From JAITWN01 sp050486285 (GTDB lineage Bacteria; Pseudomonadota; Gammaproteobacteria; SZUA-140): 64,000 bases of DNA. The notes below the pieces were generated by a model, which saw only the letters and a program-made list of their open reading frames with translations, had not been told where the DNA came from and made no database searches. The stretch is taken from the NCBI GenBank assembly GCA_050486285.1, contig JBJHCZ010000004.1, forward strand, positions 1-64,000, written 5' to 3'. The translations under genes were made by a program, and so were the position numbers. Position 1 is the first letter of the stretch; each line of letters opens with the position of its first letter. Below, piece by piece: positions 21,526 through 31,249 of this stretch.

Positions 21526-23091
21526 ATGCGCGAGTTGCTGGAACTGGTCATCACCCATCTGCTGGGCATGTGGCGTTATCGCTGGTATGCGATGGTTTCC
21601 GTTTGGTTGATCGTGATAGCCGGGTGGACGGTGATCTGGCACATGCCCGACAGGTATTCCTCGAACGCGAAGGTCGAGGTCGATACGGAGTCGATGCTGC
21701 GGCCACTGCTGGTCGGGCTGACCGTGGAAACCGACATTCATCACCGTCTGCAGATGCTGACCCGGACGATGCTGACTCGGCCCAATCTCGAGCGGTTGGT
21801 GCAGATGGCAGACCTCGATACCGCCGGCAAGAGCGCCGGTGAGATCGACAGCCTGCTCGGCAGCATTTCACGCCGGATCCAGATCAACACCACAAGAGAG
21901 CAGAATTTCTACACCATATCCTTCGAGGACAAGGATCCCGCGGTGGCTCAGCGCGTCGTCAACGCGCTGCTGACCATCTTTGTCGACAACACCCTCGGCG
22001 ACAAGCGGACCGACTCGACCGCCGCGCAGCGGTTCCTCGACCAGCAGATCATGGAATACGAGTCGAGACTGCTGGCGGCGGAGGAGCGTCTGCAGGAGTT
22101 CAGAAAGGCCAACGCCCAGTACATGACCGGCACGGGGCAGACCTATTTCCAGCGCCTTGAGGCCGCCCAGATCCAGCTCAAGGAAGCGCGTCTGCAGCTG
22201 GAGGAGGAAGAGCGGAGGCGGGACGAGATCAGCCGCCAGCTCAGCGGTGAGCGACCCGCATTCGGTTTCGGGACGCCGGTTGACATTCCCGGCGGCGGCA
22301 TGCCGACCCCGCTCGATACCCGCATCCAGCTGTTGTACAGCCGGCTCGACGAGCTGCTGCTGCAATACACTGACAACCATCCCGACGTCCGCGCGGTGCG
22401 CGAGACGCTGGCCGCACTGGAGAAACTCAAAGCGGAGGAACTCGCGGCGAGGGCAGCGCTGCCGGCGGCCACCGCGCTGCCCGATCAGAATCCCGTCTTC
22501 CAGCAGATGCGCATATCACTGGCCCAGGCCGAGGCGACGGCGGCCTCGCTGCAGGTGCGTGTCCGGGAGTACGAGCAGCGCGTGGACAATCTCAATCGCA
22601 TGGTCAACACGATTCCGGAAGTCGAGGCGCAGCTGCAGCGGCTGGACCGCGACTACGACATCCACAAACAGAACTATGAGGCGCTGGTGACCCGCCGCGA
22701 GACCGCCAAGATCACCGACGAGGCCGCGCAGAGCGGCGACAGCATCAAGTTGAAGGTTGTCGACCCGCCGCGCGTTCCGCTGTCGCCGTCGGGACCTGAC
22801 CGGGTCATGTTCAGCAGCGCGGTGGTGGTCACCGCGCTCGGCATCGGGTTTGGTATCGCCTTTCTGTTATCGCAGCTGTGGCCGGTATTCTTCGACCGCC
22901 GTTCGCTGCGCCAGGTCACCGGGCTTCCGGTGCTCGGCGGCATATCGCGGGTGTGGACGAACGAACAGATCAGCGACAGACGGAGGCGCTTGACAGTGTT
23001 TTCTGCCAGCCTGTTTGTGCTGGTGATTTGTTACGGGGGTCTGATCGCGGTGTACACGCTGCAGCCGGCCGGTTTCGGCCCGGGTGCCTGA
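21526..23091 (+). CDS. Polysaccharide chain-length determinant (Wzz-type, TIGR03007 type)
   Basis: Inner-membrane co-polymerase of 521 residues with one membrane helix near the N-terminus (MVSVWLIVIAGWTVIW) and two near the C-terminus. Between them is a long, mostly coiled-coil periplasmic region rich in Glu, Arg and Gln (about residues 170-420). A proline-containing segment (VVDPPRVPLSPSGP) precedes the helix at about 425-450, as in Wzz proteins. It should set EPS length and couple the export protein to the cytoplasmic tyrosine kinase encoded next. Confidence 0.92.
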   Translation: MRELLELVITHLLGMWRYRWYAMVSVWLIVIAGWTVIWHMPDRYSSNAKVEVDTESMLRPLLVGLTVETDIHHRLQMLTRTMLTRPNLERLVQMADLDTAGKSAGEIDSLLGSISRRIQINTTREQNFYTISFEDKDPAVAQRVVNALLTIFVDNTLGDKRTDSTAAQRFLDQQIMEYESRLLAAEERLQEFRKANAQYMTGTGQTYFQRLEAAQIQLKEARLQLEEEERRRDEISRQLSGERPAFGFGTPVDIPGGGMPTPLDTRIQLLYSRLDELLLQYTDNHPDVRAVRETLAALEKLKAEELAARAALPAATALPDQNPVFQQMRISLAQAEATAASLQVRVREYEQRVDNLNRMVNTIPEVEAQLQRLDRDYDIHKQNYEALVTRRETAKITDEAAQSGDSIKLKVVDPPRVPLSPSGPDRVMFSSAVVVTALGIGFGIAFLLSQLWPVFFDRRSLRQVTGLPVLGGISRVWTNEQISDRRRRLTVFSASLFVLVICYGGLIAVYTLQPAGFGPGA

Positions 23092-23102
23092 GGGATGTCG
23101 GG

Positions 23103-23999
23103 ATGAGCAACAACAGCATTGAAAGGGCGGTTGAAATGATGCGTCGCGCCGCGGAGGCGAAGTCGACAGCCCCTGCCGCCGAGCGCACGCCGACGCCGGA
23201 ACTGGCCGCGCAAAGGATCGCATCACGCGACGACGACGCCGCCGCGCAGTCGGTCAAGCACATACACGATCTGAATCTCCGGGATCTCAGGGAGAAGGGA
23301 TTCCTGACCACGCCGGAGGACGACCCGCACAATCGCACGGCGGAGGAATACCGCCTCATCAAGCGCCCGCTGCTGATGAACGCGTTCAACAAGGGCGCTG
23401 CGCCGCTTGAGCATGGCAACCTGATCATGGTGACCAGTGCGCTTCCGGGAGAGGGCAAGACCTTCAATACCCTGAATCTCAGCCTGAGCATGGCCGGAGA
23501 GCTTGACCATACCGTGCTGGTCGTCGACAGCGATGTCGTCAAGCCGTCGTTGACCAGGCTGCTGGGGCTGCAGGGGCGTCCCGGCCTGATAGAACTGCTG
23601 ACCGACACTTCGCTCGATCTCGCCGACGTGATCGTGACGACCAACATTCCGAAGCTGCGGGTGATCCCCGCCGGACGCACCCACAGCCATTCGACGGAAT
23701 TGCTGGCGAGCGACCAGATGCGTCGCTTGCTAAAGGAACTGTCCAGCCGTTATCCGGACCGGATCGTGATGTTCGATGCCCCGCCGCTGCTCGCGACGAC
23801 ACAGGCCCAGGTATTGTCGGACCTGACCGGGCAGATCATCCTGATAGTCGAGGCCGGCCGTACGCCCCAAAAGGCGGTGCACGAGGCTATTTCGCAACTG
23901 AATGCGGACAAGGCGATCGGCGTCATCCTCAACAAGAGCAGTGGAACCATAGGCGCCGACTATTACGGGGGATACTATGGGGCCTACGGGCAGACCTGA
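23103..23999 (+). CDS. Tyrosine autokinase of EPS export (BY-kinase, TIGR03018 type)
   Basis: A 298-residue cytoplasmic BY-kinase from the ATG at 23103 (MSNNSIERAVEMMRR); the open frame extends upstream into the previous gene without family sequence. It contains RTAEEYRLIKRPLL, Walker A SALPGEGKTFNTLN (Lys119), Walker A' VLVVDSDVVKPSLTRLL and the Walker B-like IVMFDAPPLL. The C-terminus is a tyrosine cluster (ADYYGGYYGAYGQT), the expected autophosphorylation tail. It works with the Wzz-type protein encoded just upstream to control polymer assembly. Confidence 0.93.
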   Translation: MSNNSIERAVEMMRRAAEAKSTAPAAERTPTPELAAQRIASRDDDAAAQSVKHIHDLNLRDLREKGFLTTPEDDPHNRTAEEYRLIKRPLLMNAFNKGAAPLEHGNLIMVTSALPGEGKTFNTLNLSLSMAGELDHTVLVVDSDVVKPSLTRLLGLQGRPGLIELLTDTSLDLADVIVTTNIPKLRVIPAGRTHSHSTELLASDQMRRLLKELSSRYPDRIVMFDAPPLLATTQAQVLSDLTGQIILIVEAGRTPQKAVHEAISQLNADKAIGVILNKSSGTIGADYYGGYYGAYGQT

Positions 24000-24012
24000 G
24001 GGCCGGGGATGC

Positions 24013-25548
24013 GTGCGTGTGGACAGCAAGGCATCCCGTACCAAGCGAGCCGGCGCGTTTTTCGTGCTGTATATGGCCGCTGCCTGTCTGTCGCCAGCGA
24101 CTGTTTCAGCCGCGAACTGGGAATTCAGCCCGACGCTGTCGATCGGGGAAGTCTACAGCGATAACGTCACCCTCGCGCCTCCCGGCCAGGAGGAGGCGGA
24201 TTACGTAACCGACCTGTCACCGGGATTCTCCCTGCAGGGAAAAGGGCGCCGGCTCAATGCCTTTCTCGATTACCGCTTCCAGCAGCTTCTGTACGGCAAG
24301 GACAGCGATCGCAACAAATCCTATCACCAGCTTTCCGGGCGCGCCGAGACGGAGTTGGTGCCGCATGCGCTGTTCCTCGATGCGTTTGCGGACATTTCCC
24401 AGTACACTCTGTCGAGTACCCAGCTCAATATCGCCGACAACATCAGCGTCGTAGGCGACAGGTCCACGGTCACCACCGCCGGGGTCGGCCCGTATTTCCG
24501 CCACAACTTCAGCGGCGGCGCCGAACTCGTCGCCGGCTACAACTACAACATTGTCCGTTTCGACGACGATGGTCCGTCTGACAGCGATATACAGGGGGTC
24601 AACCTCACCCTCGAGAGCGGTGACCGCTTCACCCTGCTGGAGTGGTGGCTGAGATATGTTTCCTTGCGCGAGGAGCGACAGGAGGCAGAGCGCATAGATC
24701 GCAGTTCCGCGTCGGCGCGGGTGAAGTACCGGGCGACCCGCACGTTGAGTTTCCTTGCCGAGGCCGGCAATGAAAAAAGCAACTTCGGCGCGGCGATCAA
24801 TCTCGAGGAGGGCAGCTACTGGGCGGCGGGCCTCGCGTTTCGACCAACCCCGCGCCTGGAACTTGGGGCGATGGGCGGCCATCGCTACAAGACGGCATGG
24901 CTGGCCTGGGCGCCGTCGACCCGTACCACGGTCGACATTTCCTGGCAGGACAAGGAGGTCGGTTTCGAGGTCGGACGCGACTGGTCGGCGTCCATTGAGG
25001 TAATCGCGCGTCACACGCGCTGGAACGCGGTCTACTCCGAGGGACTGACGACGACGCAACAGGAACAGCTCGAAGGCTCTGTTTTCATCGATGCGATCAC
25101 TGGCGAACTGGTCATCAACCCGCAGCCGGGGCAGCTGGTCATCGCCATTGATAATATCGTGATCAGCGATGGAGTCTTCCTGAGCAAGCGTGCGACCGCC
25201 TCGGTCGAGCGCATCGTACAGCGCGCAACGCTGTCTATGGTCGTCTATGGCGAAACGCGGGAACTGGTCGAGTCGGAAGGCAAGGAGAGCAGGGGTGGGG
25301 TGCTGCTATCGTCGTCACAGCGTGTCTCTCCGCATGTGCGCATGCTGTTCAACGGCGGCTATGAACTGTACGAGCAGGCCGGCGAGTTGAGAGACACCCT
25401 GTGGTACGCGAGCATCGGCCCTGTCCGCAGACTGGGAAGGAATGCTGCCGTGAGTCTGCTGTATCGTCATGCCGAGCAGGAGTCCGAAATCGACGGTAAC
25501 GAATATCGTGAGAATCGGGTGATGCTGCGCGTGGACATGCGGTTCTGA
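24013..25548 (+). CDS. EPS-locus outer-membrane beta-barrel protein (TIGR03016 type)
   Basis: About 511 residues with a signal peptide (RAGAFFVLYMAAACLSPATVSA, cut before ANWEF) and a body of alternating strands ending in a typical outer-membrane signature (NRVMLRVDMRF, terminal Phe). The family is known only as a PEP-CTERM-associated outer-membrane protein of unknown function. The start is uncertain: an ATG at 23977 overlaps the kinase gene by 23 bases and has no ribosome site, whereas GTG codons at 24013 and 24019 follow a G-rich stretch and give a normal signal-peptide length. I chose 24013. Confidence 0.85.
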   Translation: MRVDSKASRTKRAGAFFVLYMAAACLSPATVSAANWEFSPTLSIGEVYSDNVTLAPPGQEEADYVTDLSPGFSLQGKGRRLNAFLDYRFQQLLYGKDSDRNKSYHQLSGRAETELVPHALFLDAFADISQYTLSSTQLNIADNISVVGDRSTVTTAGVGPYFRHNFSGGAELVAGYNYNIVRFDDDGPSDSDIQGVNLTLESGDRFTLLEWWLRYVSLREERQEAERIDRSSASARVKYRATRTLSFLAEAGNEKSNFGAAINLEEGSYWAAGLAFRPTPRLELGAMGGHRYKTAWLAWAPSTRTTVDISWQDKEVGFEVGRDWSASIEVIARHTRWNAVYSEGLTTTQQEQLEGSVFIDAITGELVINPQPGQLVIAIDNIVISDGVFLSKRATASVERIVQRATLSMVVYGETRELVESEGKESRGGVLLSSSQRVSPHVRMLFNGGYELYEQAGELRDTLWYASIGPVRRLGRNAAVSLLYRHAEQESEIDGNEYRENRVMLRVDMRF

Positions 25549-25556
25549 GGGCGGGC

Positions 25557-26408
25557 ATGAGCAGTGCAATCGTCAATGCGTTCACGATCGACGTCGAAGA
25601 CTATTTCCAGGTCTCCGCGTTCGAGCGTTACATCGGTCGGTCGGACTGGGACTCTCTGCCGTGTCGGGTCGAGCGTAACGTCGACCTTATACTCGAGATG
25701 CTGGATAGGCATCGGGTCAAGGCTACGTTTTTCACGCTTGGCTGGATTGCCGAACGCTATCCCGATATGGTGAAACGACTGGTAAGGGAGGGGCACGAAC
25801 TGGCGAGCCACGGCTACGCGCATGTGCGCGTCACAGGGCAGACGCCGGAGGAGTTCTTCGAGGACGTAGTGCGCACCAAGCGGATACTCGAGGATGTCGG
25901 CGGCGGAGCGGTCCTCGGTTACCGGGCGGCCAGCTATTCGATCGGCGCCGGCAATCTGTGGGCGCTGGAAAGGCTGCACGCTGCCGGCTACGTCTACAGC
26001 TCCAGCATCTATCCGATCCGTCACGATCTGTATGGCATGCCGGAGGCGCCGCGCTTTGCATTCCGCCCGCGCGACGCCGGCGGAATCCTCGAGGTGCCGA
26101 TCTCGACCGTCGAGCTGATGAATCACAAGCTGCCCTGCGGGGGGGGCGGGTATTTCCGGCTGCTGCCCTATCCGGTCTCGCGCTGGGCGCTGCGCCGGGT
26201 CAACGAGCACGATGGTCAGCCGGCCGTTTTCTATTTTCATCCGTGGGAGGTCGATCCCGACCAGCCCCGCCAGCGGGGTCTCGATATGAAGACCCGATTC
26301 CGCCACTATTTCAATCTTCGCCGCATGGTCAGCCGGCTGGAACGGCTGCTGCACGACTTTCGCTGGGGTCGCATGGATCAGATCTATCTCGGCGCGGGCA
26401 GGTCCTGA
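25557..26408 (+). CDS. XrtA-locus polysaccharide deacetylase (DUF3473, TIGR03006 type)
   Basis: A 283-residue CE4-type (NodB fold) deacetylase starting MSSAIVNAFTIDVEDYFQVSAF. TIDVEDYFQ supplies the first metal and catalytic acids, HELASHGYAHVRV the histidine motif, and GYRAASYSIG the next conserved block. The C-terminal DUF3473 part contains FYFHPWEVDPDQPR. Without a signal peptide it is probably cytoplasmic or acts on lipid-linked intermediates. It is expected to remove N-acetyl groups from the EPS unit. Its stop overlaps the femAB start (TGATG). Confidence 0.92.
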   Translation: MSSAIVNAFTIDVEDYFQVSAFERYIGRSDWDSLPCRVERNVDLILEMLDRHRVKATFFTLGWIAERYPDMVKRLVREGHELASHGYAHVRVTGQTPEEFFEDVVRTKRILEDVGGGAVLGYRAASYSIGAGNLWALERLHAAGYVYSSSIYPIRHDLYGMPEAPRFAFRPRDAGGILEVPISTVELMNHKLPCGGGGYFRLLPYPVSRWALRRVNEHDGQPAVFYFHPWEVDPDQPRQRGLDMKTRFRHYFNLRRMVSRLERLLHDFRWGRMDQIYLGAGRS

Positions 26409-27466
26409 TGGGGCTCGCGCGAGATGACGACCCGGTGGAAGTCAGGGTCCGGGCGTTCCGGGCATCCGACGGCGAGCGCTGGGACGCCTTCGTGCGCGCG
26501 CATCCCGACGGCAGTTTCTTTCATCTTTCCGGCTGGGCCAGGGTCATCGAGGAAGGGCTCGGACACAAAGCGCATTACCTGCTTGCTGAGCGCGATGGTG
26601 AGATCCGGGGCGTGCTGCCGCTTGGGCGCGTGCGCAGTCGCCTGTTCGGGGATGCGCTGTCCTCCACGCCGTTCTGCGTCTATGGCGGCGCTGTAGCCGC
26701 CGACGACACCGCACGGGAGACGCTCGAGCGCGCGGCGTGTGATCTGGCTCGCGAACTGCGCGTCGATTACCTGGAGCTTCGCAACAGGGAGCGCCGGCAC
26801 CACGACTGGCCGGCGAAGGATCTGTACGTCACCTTCGTCAAGGAAATCGACCCCGATCCGGAACGCAACCTGCTGGCGATCCCGCGCAAGCAGCGCGCGA
26901 TGGTGCGCAAGGGGATCGAGGCCGGGCTGCGTGGCGATATCGACGACGACCTCGATCGTTTCTTCGACGTCTATTCGGCGAGCGTCCACCGCCTCGGCAC
27001 GCCGGTGTTTCCTCCCCGCTATTTTCGCGCGCTGCGCCAGGTGTTCGGCGAGCAGTGTGAGCTTCTGACGGTTTTTGACCGTGATGGCGCTGCGGTCAGC
27101 AGCGTGATGAGCTTCTACTTCCGCGACCAGGTACTGCCCTATTACGGCGGTAGCCTCGCCGAGGCGCGCAATCTCAAGGCCAACGACTTCATGTACTGGG
27201 ATCTGATGCGCCGAGCATGCGAGCGCGGTATCCGCGTATTCGATTACGGGCGCAGCAAGGTCGGTACCGGTTCCTATCATTTCAAGCTCCACTGGGGCTT
27301 CGAGCCGACTCCGCTGGCCTACGAGTATTGCCTGGTGCGCGCAGGTTCAGTGCCCGACATCAATCCGCTGAACCCTAAATACCGCATGTTCATCGCGTTG
27401 TGGCAGCGCATGCCGCTGGCGCTGAGTCGCCGTATCGGTCCGCTGATCGCGCGCAATCTCGGCTGA
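26408..27466 (+). CDS. FemAB-family (GNAT-fold) protein of the XrtA locus (TIGR03019 type)
   Basis: A 352-residue protein of the FemAB superfamily, predicted acyl or aminoacyl transferase. The true start is the ATG at 26408 overlapping the previous stop; the longer open frame upstream is antisense-like filler. It shows an N-terminal GNAT half (FFHLSGWARVIEEGLGHKAHYLLAE) and a C-terminal half with YYGGSLAEARNLKANDFMYW and the family end motif FDYGRSKVGTGSYHFKLHWG. FemAB relatives add amino acids to peptidoglycan; in EPS loci the acceptor is unknown, and amino-acid or acyl decoration of the polymer is an inference. Confidence 0.9.
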   Translation: MGLARDDDPVEVRVRAFRASDGERWDAFVRAHPDGSFFHLSGWARVIEEGLGHKAHYLLAERDGEIRGVLPLGRVRSRLFGDALSSTPFCVYGGAVAADDTARETLERAACDLARELRVDYLELRNRERRHHDWPAKDLYVTFVKEIDPDPERNLLAIPRKQRAMVRKGIEAGLRGDIDDDLDRFFDVYSASVHRLGTPVFPPRYFRALRQVFGEQCELLTVFDRDGAAVSSVMSFYFRDQVLPYYGGSLAEARNLKANDFMYWDLMRRACERGIRVFDYGRSKVGTGSYHFKLHWGFEPTPLAYEYCLVRAGSVPDINPLNPKYRMFIALWQRMPLALSRRIGPLIARNLG

Positions 27467-27472
27467 ACCGCC

Positions 27473-28723
27473 ATGAAAGGCCTGCTGTTCCTTGCCCACC
27501 GCATACCGTATCCGCCGAACAAGGGCGACAAGATCCGTTCCTATCATCTGCTGCGTTATCTCGCCGGGCGCCATCGCGTCTATCTGGGCGCCTTCGTCGA
27601 TGATCCCGAAGACATGCAGCACCGGGAATACCTGGAGATGATGTGTGCCGGGACCTGCCTGCTGCCGCTCGACCCGCTGCTCGCCCGCGTCCGCAGCCTG
27701 CGCGGCCTGTTCAGTGGCGAGGCGCTGACCGTGCCCTATTACGCCGATCGGCGGATGCGTGAATGGGTCGACGGCGTCGTTGGCGACGGAGCGGTTGACC
27801 GTGCCCTGATATTTTCCTCGGCGATGGCCCAGTACGTGCTCGGCAAGTCCGCGCGCCGGCTGGTGCGGGTCGCTGACTATGTCGACGTCGATTCCGACAA
27901 ATGGCGCCAGTACGGGGAATCACGCCGCTGGCCGATGAGCTGGTTATACCGCCGGGAGGGTCGCCGTCTGCTCGGGTTCGAGCGCGCCGCCGCCGCGTGT
28001 TTCGACCAGGTGATCTTCGTCTCCGCTGCCGAGGCCGGCCTGTTCCAGGGGCTGGCGCCGGAGGTCGCCGATCGCGTCTCCGCGGTCGAGAACGGCGTCG
28101 ATACCGAATATTTCCGTTCCGATGTCCCGGTCGATAATCCCTATTCGCCGACCGAGCGTGCGCTGGTGTTCACCGGCGCGATGAATTACTGGGCCAACGT
28201 CGACGCCGTGCAGTGGTTCGCTGCCACCGTGCTGCCGCTGGTCCGCGAACAGGTCCCGGAGTGCCGCTTCTACATCGTCGGTTCGCGTCCGGCCGATGCG
28301 GTCAGGCGCCTGGCGAAACTGCCCGGCGTAGTCGTTACCGGAGCAGTGCCCGACGTCAGGCCCTGGCTCGCCCATGCTGCCGCCGCGGTCGCCCCCCTGC
28401 GCATCGCGCGGGGCGTGCAGAACAAGGTGCTCGAGGCGATGGCGATGCACCGGGTCGTGATCCTGACGCCACAGGCGATGGACGGACTCGCCGATTGCGC
28501 CGTCCTGCGTCGCTGGCTCGCGGAGACCCCGCATGAGCTTGCTGCGCACGCGATTCGGCTGCTGCGCGACGGGGACCATGGCGACGGCGACGAGGCCGCC
28601 GCGTGGGTACGCGAACACTATGACTGGGATCGCAACCTGTCCCGCCTGGCCGCCCTGTTCGCGACGTCTTCCGCCGCAGCGGCGGTCTCGCCGGATGCGG
28701 CGGCAGGCGTCTCTACCCGCTGA
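27473..28723 (+). CDS. GT4-like sugar transferase, PEP-CTERM/Stp1 type (TIGR03087)
   Basis: A 416-residue GT-B fold glycosyltransferase opening with LFLAHRIPYPPNKGDKIRSYH, which is diagnostic of the stp1 group. It includes VSAVENGVDTEYF (hinge) and the nucleotide-sugar region VAPLRIARGVQNKVLEAMAM. It sits six bases after femAB and directly before stp2, the normal order in XrtA loci. It adds one sugar of the repeat unit at the cytoplasmic face; donor and acceptor cannot be read from sequence. Confidence 0.92.
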   Translation: MKGLLFLAHRIPYPPNKGDKIRSYHLLRYLAGRHRVYLGAFVDDPEDMQHREYLEMMCAGTCLLPLDPLLARVRSLRGLFSGEALTVPYYADRRMREWVDGVVGDGAVDRALIFSSAMAQYVLGKSARRLVRVADYVDVDSDKWRQYGESRRWPMSWLYRREGRRLLGFERAAAACFDQVIFVSAAEAGLFQGLAPEVADRVSAVENGVDTEYFRSDVPVDNPYSPTERALVFTGAMNYWANVDAVQWFAATVLPLVREQVPECRFYIVGSRPADAVRRLAKLPGVVVTGAVPDVRPWLAHAAAAVAPLRIARGVQNKVLEAMAMHRVVILTPQAMDGLADCAVLRRWLAETPHELAAHAIRLLRDGDHGDGDEAAAWVREHYDWDRNLSRLAALFATSSAAAAVSPDAAAGVSTR

Positions 28724-28731
28724 GGCCATAC

Positions 28732-29898
28732 ATGTCCGACAGGAAGTTGGATGAACGCCCCGATGCGCGCCCGCTGGTCGCCCACGTACTCTACCGCTTC
28801 GACGTCGGCGGGCTCGAGAACGGCGTCGTCAATCTGATCAACCAGATGCCCCCGGAGCGCTTCCGTCATGCGATCATCGCGCTGACTGAGTGCACCGACT
28901 ATCGCCGCCGCATCCATCGCGACGACGTATCCTGTCATGGTCTCGGCATGCGTCCGGGCATCGATGCGGGTGCCCATCTGCGCCTGTGGCGTTTATTGCG
29001 GCAACTGCGGCCGGCGATCGTCCACACCCGCAATCTCGCCGCCCTCGAAGGGCAGGTCGCCGCGACGCTGGCCGGCGTCCGCCATCGTGTCCATGGCGAA
29101 CACGGGCGTGACGTCGGCGATCTCGACGGCAGCAACCGCCGTTACCGCCGGGTGCGCCGTCTGCTGCAGCCGCTGGTGCACCGCTATATCGCATTGTCGC
29201 GCGATCTCGAGCGCTACCTGCTCGATGACGTCGGCATCCCCGCGCACAAGGTTGCGCAGGTCTACAACGGCGTTGATACCGCGCGTTTCGGGGTCCCCGC
29301 GGGAGACCGCGATCCGGTCCCGGCAGCGGGGTTCGCCGCCAATAACGATATTGTAATCGGGACCGTCGGTCGCATGCAGGCGGTCAAGGATCAGCCGACG
29401 CTGGTGCGCGCCTTCATCCGGCTGGCGGAGACGGAACCGTTGCTGCGGCCCTGCCTGCGCCTGGTGATGATCGGCGACGGTCCGCTGCTCGCGCAGTCTC
29501 GCGACCTGTTGCACGCAGCCGGTCTGGAGGGACAAGCGTGGCTCCCGGGGATGCGTGATGACGTGCCGGCGATGTTGCGGGCTATGGATGTCTTCGTACT
29601 GCCTTCCATCGCCGAGGGGATCTCAAATACTATCCTCGAAGCGATGGCCTGCGCGCGGCCGGTGCTCGCAACCCGCGTCGGCGGCAATCCCGAGCTGGTC
29701 GAGGACGGAATGACCGGCGTGCTCGTGCCCGCCGCTGACCCGGAGACGATGGCGCGGGCGCTCGCCCGCTATGCTGCCGACCGGGAGCTGCGCCGCCGCC
29801 ATGGTGACGCCGGGCGTCGGCGTGTCGAAACGGTGTTCGGCCTCGATCTCATGGTCAGGCGCTACAGCGAGATCTACGAGCGGCTATTGGCGACATGA
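28732..29898 (+). CDS. GT4-like sugar transferase, PEP-CTERM/Stp2 type (TIGR03088)
   Basis: A 388-residue GT4 enzyme with the N-terminal VAHVLYRFDVGGLENGVVNL block typical of stp2. It also has VHGEHGRDVGDLDGSNRRY, QVYNGVDTARF, and the EX7E-type donor site PSIAEGISNTILEAMACARP. It follows stp1 closely. In most XrtA loci exosortase A follows here; instead this locus continues with an AMP-ligase gene 13 bases on. Confidence 0.92.
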   Translation: MSDRKLDERPDARPLVAHVLYRFDVGGLENGVVNLINQMPPERFRHAIIALTECTDYRRRIHRDDVSCHGLGMRPGIDAGAHLRLWRLLRQLRPAIVHTRNLAALEGQVAATLAGVRHRVHGEHGRDVGDLDGSNRRYRRVRRLLQPLVHRYIALSRDLERYLLDDVGIPAHKVAQVYNGVDTARFGVPAGDRDPVPAAGFAANNDIVIGTVGRMQAVKDQPTLVRAFIRLAETEPLLRPCLRLVMIGDGPLLAQSRDLLHAAGLEGQAWLPGMRDDVPAMLRAMDVFVLPSIAEGISNTILEAMACARPVLATRVGGNPELVEDGMTGVLVPAADPETMARALARYAADRELRRRHGDAGRRRVETVFGLDLMVRRYSEIYERLLAT

Positions 29899-29911
29899 GG
29901 CCCGGCAAGCG

Positions 29912-31249
29912 ATGAATGAAGCGCTGGTGCGCACCCTGATTCTGCCGCTCCACGAGCGCTTGCGGGGACGAAACACGGTCGCTGCGTACCGCGCGTTGCG
30001 CGATGGCGAACGTCTGGATCCCGCGTCGCTGCGGCGGCTTCGGGAAGTCAAGTTGCGCGCGCTGCTCGCCCATTGCCGGGACCATGTGCCGTATTATCGC
30101 GAACGCTTTGCTGACGGCGCCGTCGGCGACCTCACGCTGGAGGGACTCGCCGCGTTGCCGCCGCTCGAGCGCGACGATATCCGCGCGCATTGCGACCGTA
30201 TGATCGCCGACAACTACCGGGGGCGCGTGCTGCGCTACAGCACCGGGGGGTCGACCGGCCACCCACTGGTGTTCTATACCGACCTCGACAAGGAGGCCTG
30301 GCACAACGCGCACAAGCTGCGCTGCCGCGCCTGGCACGGCATCCTTCCCGGCGCGCGCCAGGCCGATCTGTGGGGCTCGCCGATCGAACTCGACAAGCAG
30401 TCGCGTCTGCGCATCTGGAAGGACCGCCATCTGCTCAACCAGGTATTGTTGTCCGCGTTCGATCTCGGCGAGGCGCGCCTGCAGCGCTATCTATGCTTCC
30501 TCGCTCGCTTCCGGCCGCGTCTGCTCTACGGTTATCCGACCGTCATCTACAGGCTGGCGCGACATACCCGCGAGCATCCCGGCCTGACCGGCAGCTGGCG
30601 CCCGCAGCTGGTGTCATGCACGTCGGAGATGCTGCTCGATCACCAGCGCGCGACGATTGCCGAAGTATTCGGCTGTCCCGTCGTCAATGAATATGGCTCG
30701 CGTGACGGCGGCCTGATCGCACACGAGTGTACGGCCGGGAATCTGCATATCGCCGCGGAGCACGTCATCGTCGAGGTCGATGCGCCGGACGACAGAGGCA
30801 TCGGCGATCTGCTGGTGACGAATCTTGACGCTCGCGGGATGCCCCTGATCCGCTACCGTCTTGGCGACCGCGGCAGCCTTCGCCACGGCGACTGTCCTTG
30901 CGGGCTGCCGCTGCCGATGATGGGCGAGGTCGCGGGCCGGGCGAATGATTTCCTGGTCGGCGCGGGCGGCAAGCCGGTGCACAGCCTCGCGCCGATCTAC
31001 GTACTGCGGGATATGGAGCAGATCCGCCAGTTCAAGCTGACCCAGCGTCCGGATCTTTCCCTGCTGATCGAGATCGTGCCGGCCGGTGATGGACTCAGCG
31101 ACAGCGAGGCGAGGCTCATCCGCGAACGGATGGTGAAGATACTTGGTATCGACGTCCCGGTGCAGATAGAGATACGCGAGGTCATCGCGCCCGAGCAATC
31201 AGGTAAATATCGCTGGGTAGTCTGCCAGGCGGAGTGCGGGCGCGGATGA
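29912..31249 (+). CDS. CapK-like AMP-forming ligase (phenylacetate-CoA ligase family)
   Basis: A 445-residue adenylate-forming enzyme from the ATG at 29912. It has the phosphate loop YSTGGSTGHPLVFYT, NEYGSRDGGLIAHEC, and RYRLGDRGSLRHGDCPCG, where the Cys pair resembles the zinc-like site of PaaK/CapK proteins, and a C-terminal lysine region EQSGKYRWV. Relatives in capsule and EPS loci are thought to activate a carboxylic acid or aminoacyl group for attachment to the polymer, but no substrate is established. It overlaps the next glycosyltransferase by ATGA. Confidence 0.88.
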   Translation: MNEALVRTLILPLHERLRGRNTVAAYRALRDGERLDPASLRRLREVKLRALLAHCRDHVPYYRERFADGAVGDLTLEGLAALPPLERDDIRAHCDRMIADNYRGRVLRYSTGGSTGHPLVFYTDLDKEAWHNAHKLRCRAWHGILPGARQADLWGSPIELDKQSRLRIWKDRHLLNQVLLSAFDLGEARLQRYLCFLARFRPRLLYGYPTVIYRLARHTREHPGLTGSWRPQLVSCTSEMLLDHQRATIAEVFGCPVVNEYGSRDGGLIAHECTAGNLHIAAEHVIVEVDAPDDRGIGDLLVTNLDARGMPLIRYRLGDRGSLRHGDCPCGLPLPMMGEVAGRANDFLVGAGGKPVHSLAPIYVLRDMEQIRQFKLTQRPDLSLLIEIVPAGDGLSDSEARLIRERMVKILGIDVPVQIEIREVIAPEQSGKYRWVVCQAECGRG